A stretch of DNA of 8,742 nucleotides from DASTCC01 sp035711465 (GTDB taxonomy: Bacteria > Acidobacteriota > Vicinamibacteria > Vicinamibacterales > SCN-69-37). Location of the stretch: positions 1 through 8,742 of the forward strand of contig DASTCC010000353.1 in assembly GCA_035711465.1 (NCBI GenBank). The letters are read 5' to 3'. How positions within the stretch are numbered: position 1 is the first letter of the stretch; each line of letters begins with the position of its first letter. The notes under the pieces were generated by a model. That model was not told the origin of the DNA. It saw only the letters and a program-made list of their open reading frames with translations, and searched no databases. A program made the position numbers and the translations under genes. Positions 6,705 through 8,742 of the stretch are shown piece after piece.

Positions 6705-8742
6705 GTGGGATCGCCCGAGCGCATCTACCGCCGGCTGCTGACCTGTCTGCCCGCCGAGTTCCGGGCCGAAGCCGCCGACGAGCTCATCGACACATTCCGG
6801 CACGCGCACGCGCGCGTCGCCGGACAAGGCCCGGTCGCCGGCTTGAGGTTCTGGATCCGGATGCTCGCCGATCTGGCCGTCACTTCCGGCGCCGAGCGCT
6901 TTCAGCGTACCCGGCACGATCGCGTACCGATTCGATCAAGGGACGTCATGGCCTTCTTCAACGACTTCCGCATTGCCTCCCGCGTGCTTCGTCATCACCC
7001 CGGCTTCGCGCTCACCTCGGTGCTCACGCTGGCGCTCGGCATCGGCGCGATCACCGCGATCTACAGCGTCGTTCACGCCGTGCTGCTGCAGCCGCTGCCG
7101 TACCGGGACCCGGAACGGCTGGTGCTGGTGTGGCAGGAGCTGCGCGCCCGCCAGGTGCCCGAGTTTCCGTTTCCCTCCGGAGACGTCCCCGATCTGCGCG
7201 CGCAGGGCACGATGTTCGAAGACATCGCGGCCCTTTCGACGGGCCGACAGACGGTGCTCTCGGCGACGAATCAGCCCGAGCAGGTGCGCTCCGCCTTCGT
7301 CACCACCAACACGCTGGGCCTGCTCGGTCTGCCGATCGCGCTCGGGCGTGACTTCCAGGAGAGTGATGGCACTCCGCCGCCACCGCCGCCGGGCCCGCCC
7401 GCGGCCGCAGGTGGTGGGCCGGTGCCCTCCGCGCCAGCCGCGCAGGCCGTTCCCCAGGCGCCGGCGCCACCGCCGCCGCCGTTCATGACGATCCTCAGCC
7501 ACGAGTACTGGGTGCGCCGCTACGGCGGCGATCGCGCCGTCATCGGTCAGTCGATCGTCACGCCAGGCAATGCCACCGGGCAGATCGTCGGCGTGCTCGC
7601 ACCCGGGGCGGAGCTGCTGTTCCCGCCCCGCAACAACATCGAGAAGACGCCCGACTTCTGGATCGCATCACGGCAGGACTTCGCGCAGGCGTCGCGGACG
7701 GCAGGGCAGGTGCGCGTGATTGGCCGGCTGAAGCCGGGCGTCACCATCGCCCAGGCGCAGCAGCAGATGGACAAGCTCGCCGCCGATCTGCGCGAGACCT
7801 ATCCGGTGAAGAAGAACGCCGGCGTGCACATCAACGTCGTGCCGATGCACGAGTCGCTCGTCTCGGACGTCCGGCTCTCGATTCTCGCGCTGATGGGCGC
7901 GGTGGTGTTCGTGCTGCTGATCGCGTGCGCGAACGTCGCCAATCTGATGATGACGCAGGCGGCGCGCCGCGAGCGCGAGCTCGCGGTGAAGACGGCGCTC
8001 GGCGCCGGCCGCGCGACGCTCGTGCGCCAGATCCTTGCCGAGAGCCTGCTGCTGGCGCTGGCCGGATCGCTCGTCGGCCTCGGTCTCGCGCGCGTCGGTA
8101 TCGCGGCGTTGCAGCGGATTGGTCCGCAGGACCTGCCGCGCCTCGCCGGCGTGTCGATCGACGTGTCCGTCCTGGGCTTCTGCGTCGGCATGGCGCTCCT
8201 CTCCGTGCTCCTCTTCGGTCTGCTGCCGGCGCTGCGGGCGTCGCGCTCGACGATCGTCGACGTGCTGCGTCAGAGCGGCCGCGTGGCCGGGCTTTCCTCG
8301 GGCCGGCTGCGCAGCGGCCTCGTCATCGCCGAAGTGGCGCTGTCGTTCGTCCTGCTCGTCGGCGCCGGGCTGATGCTGCGCAGTCTCGTCGCGCTGACAC
8401 GCGTCGATCCCGGGTACGACCCGAACGGCGTCCTGACGTTCCTGGTCACCAACATCCGCGGCAACGTCGAGGCGCGCGGCGAGTTCACCAGACGCATGCG
8501 CGAGGAGCTCGCCCGGCTGCCCGGCGTCCAGGGCGCCTCGGCGGCCTCGCCGGTGCCGCTCGACGGGCGCGTCGCCAACATTCCCTGGGGCACCGAGGCG
8601 GCCGCGGCGGATCCGACGGCGTTCCGGCAGGCGGTGAGCTACGTGGTGATGCCCGGCTATTTCGAAGCGATGAAGTCGCCGGCGATCGACGGGCGGACGT
8701 TCACCGAAGACGACAACAGCCCGGACCGACAGGTGATCATCG
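6705..8742 (+). CDS. ADOP-type duplicated MacB/FtsX permease with prefix domain, cut by the right edge
   Basis: An open frame of 679 codons running off the window without a stop. The GTG at 6705 is the only start codon between the PadR stop in the same frame (6690-6692) and the prefix domain, so it is the likely start. Residues 5-38 (ERIYRRLLTCLPAEF, DELIDTFRHAHARV) and 49-58 (FWIRMLADLA) form the prefix. TM1 is at about 101-123 (LALGIGAITAIYSVV, then LLQPLPY). The first MacB-type core is interrupted by a Pro/Ala-rich insert at about 222-259. The FtsX block has its TM around 390-413 (ACANVANLMM) and ERELAVKTALGAGR from 423. The second half begins with VIAEVALSFVLLVGAGLMLRSL-like residues (given as a motif in two parts, VIAEVALSF and LLVGAGLMLRSL) and reaches YFEAMKSPAIDGR before the edge; the final FtsX block is missing only because the window ends. 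An alternative in-frame ATG at 6948 has a good ribosome-binding site. Probably an operon with the PadR gene just upstream. Substrate unknown. Confidence 0.92.
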   Translation, partial: MGSPERIYRRLLTCLPAEFRAEAADELIDTFRHAHARVAGQGPVAGLRFWIRMLADLAVTSGAERFQRTRHDRVPIRSRDVMAFFNDFRIASRVLRHHPGFALTSVLTLALGIGAITAIYSVVHAVLLQPLPYRDPERLVLVWQELRARQVPEFPFPSGDVPDLRAQGTMFEDIAALSTGRQTVLSATNQPEQVRSAFVTTNTLGLLGLPIALGRDFQESDGTPPPPPPGPPAAAGGGPVPSAPAAQAVPQAPAPPPPPFMTILSHEYWVRRYGGDRAVIGQSIVTPGNATGQIVGVLAPGAELLFPPRNNIEKTPDFWIASRQDFAQASRTAGQVRVIGRLKPGVTIAQAQQQMDKLAADLRETYPVKKNAGVHINVVPMHESLVSDVRLSILALMGAVVFVLLIACANVANLMMTQAARRERELAVKTALGAGRATLVRQILAESLLLALAGSLVGLGLARVGIAALQRIGPQDLPRLAGVSIDVSVLGFCVGMALLSVLLFGLLPALRASRSTIVDVLRQSGRVAGLSSGRLRSGLVIAEVALSFVLLVGAGLMLRSLVALTRVDPGYDPNGVLTFLVTNIRGNVEARGEFTRRMREELARLPGVQGASAASPVPLDGRVANIPWGTEAAAADPTAFRQAVSYVVMPGYFEAMKSPAIDGRTFTEDDNSPDRQVII
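6938..6950 (+). promoter_or_regulatory. Possible internal ribosome-binding site and start codon at the prefix/permease junction
   Basis: AAGGGA (6938-6943) lies 4 bases before an in-frame ATG (6948-6950), codon 82 of the third permease. The Met begins MAFFNDFRIASRVL, again the point where the permease proper starts. The match to the anti-Shine-Dalgarno consensus is better than anything before the GTG at 6705. Translation could start at either site, or a prefix-less form may be made as well. Confidence 0.4.
7368..7481 (+). other. In-frame Pro/Ala-rich low-complexity insert in the periplasmic core
   Basis: About 38 codons (residues 222-259 of the third permease), mainly Pro, Ala and Gly, with a run of six prolines after GT at the start and five prolines at the end. 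The DNA is CCG/CCA-repeat-like at both ends. The insert lies between GRDFQESD and TILSHEYW, two segments that are joined by about ten ordinary residues in the other two permeases of the window. It keeps the reading frame, so it is an expressed linker rather than a disruption. The likely location is the periplasm. Confidence 0.7.

Noticed and set aside
7368..7481. CCG-rich stretch as a frameshifting or sequencing fault
   Set aside because: The reading frame is intact through the stretch, and both flanks match the conserved permease core in the same frame.
710..8742. An ABC ATPase or MacA-like adaptor partner for the permeases
   Set aside because: I looked for Walker A (GxxGxGKS/T) and LSGGQ motifs and for a membrane-fusion protein and found none; the permeases appear orphan.

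Overview
The window is strongly GC-rich (third codon positions almost all G or C) and dominated by three large MacB/FtsX-type permeases that contain two MacB-core plus FtsX halves in tandem. This is the architecture called ADOP (acidobacterial duplicated orphan permease). Two of the three are paired with small PadR-type regulators. The combination points to Acidobacteriota, perhaps a Vicinamibacteria-like lineage; that is inference from gene content, since no rRNA or other marker gene is present.

Layout, left to right. (1) Bases 2-679, plus strand: the C-terminal part, or possibly all, of a protein ending in a Rossmann-like nucleotide-binding module of the kind attached to glycan or sugar-modifying enzymes. 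(2) Bases 710-3109, plus: a compact ADOP permease without N-terminal prefix domain or PadR partner. (3) Bases 3110-3278: a convergent intergenic region holding two AT-richer degenerate heptamer tracts in inverted orientation, with a short GC hairpin between them. (4) Bases 3279-5909, minus: a second ADOP with an N-terminal prefix. Its PadR gene (5902-6225, minus) lies upstream and overlaps it by 8 bases. (5) Bases 6226-6320: the divergent control region, with a 37-base near-perfect inverted repeat (6213-6249) lying across the first PadR start codon. (6) Bases 6321-6692, plus: a second PadR gene. It is followed after 12 bases by a third ADOP (6705 to the right edge, 3' truncated), which again has a prefix domain and also carries a Pro/Ala-rich insert.

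The right half therefore consists of two PadR-ADOP modules arranged back to back around a shared control region. The most likely working model is that each PadR protein represses its own permease gene, with possible cross-talk through the shared inverted repeat. The transported substrates cannot be read from the sequence. No ABC ATPase (Walker A, LSGGQ) is encoded in the window, as expected for orphan permeases. I see no CRISPR array, tRNA, rRNA, transposase or phage gene. The notable points are the inverted repeat that buries a start codon, the heptamer tracts, and internal ribosome-binding sites placed exactly at the prefix/permease junction of both prefixed ADOPs.
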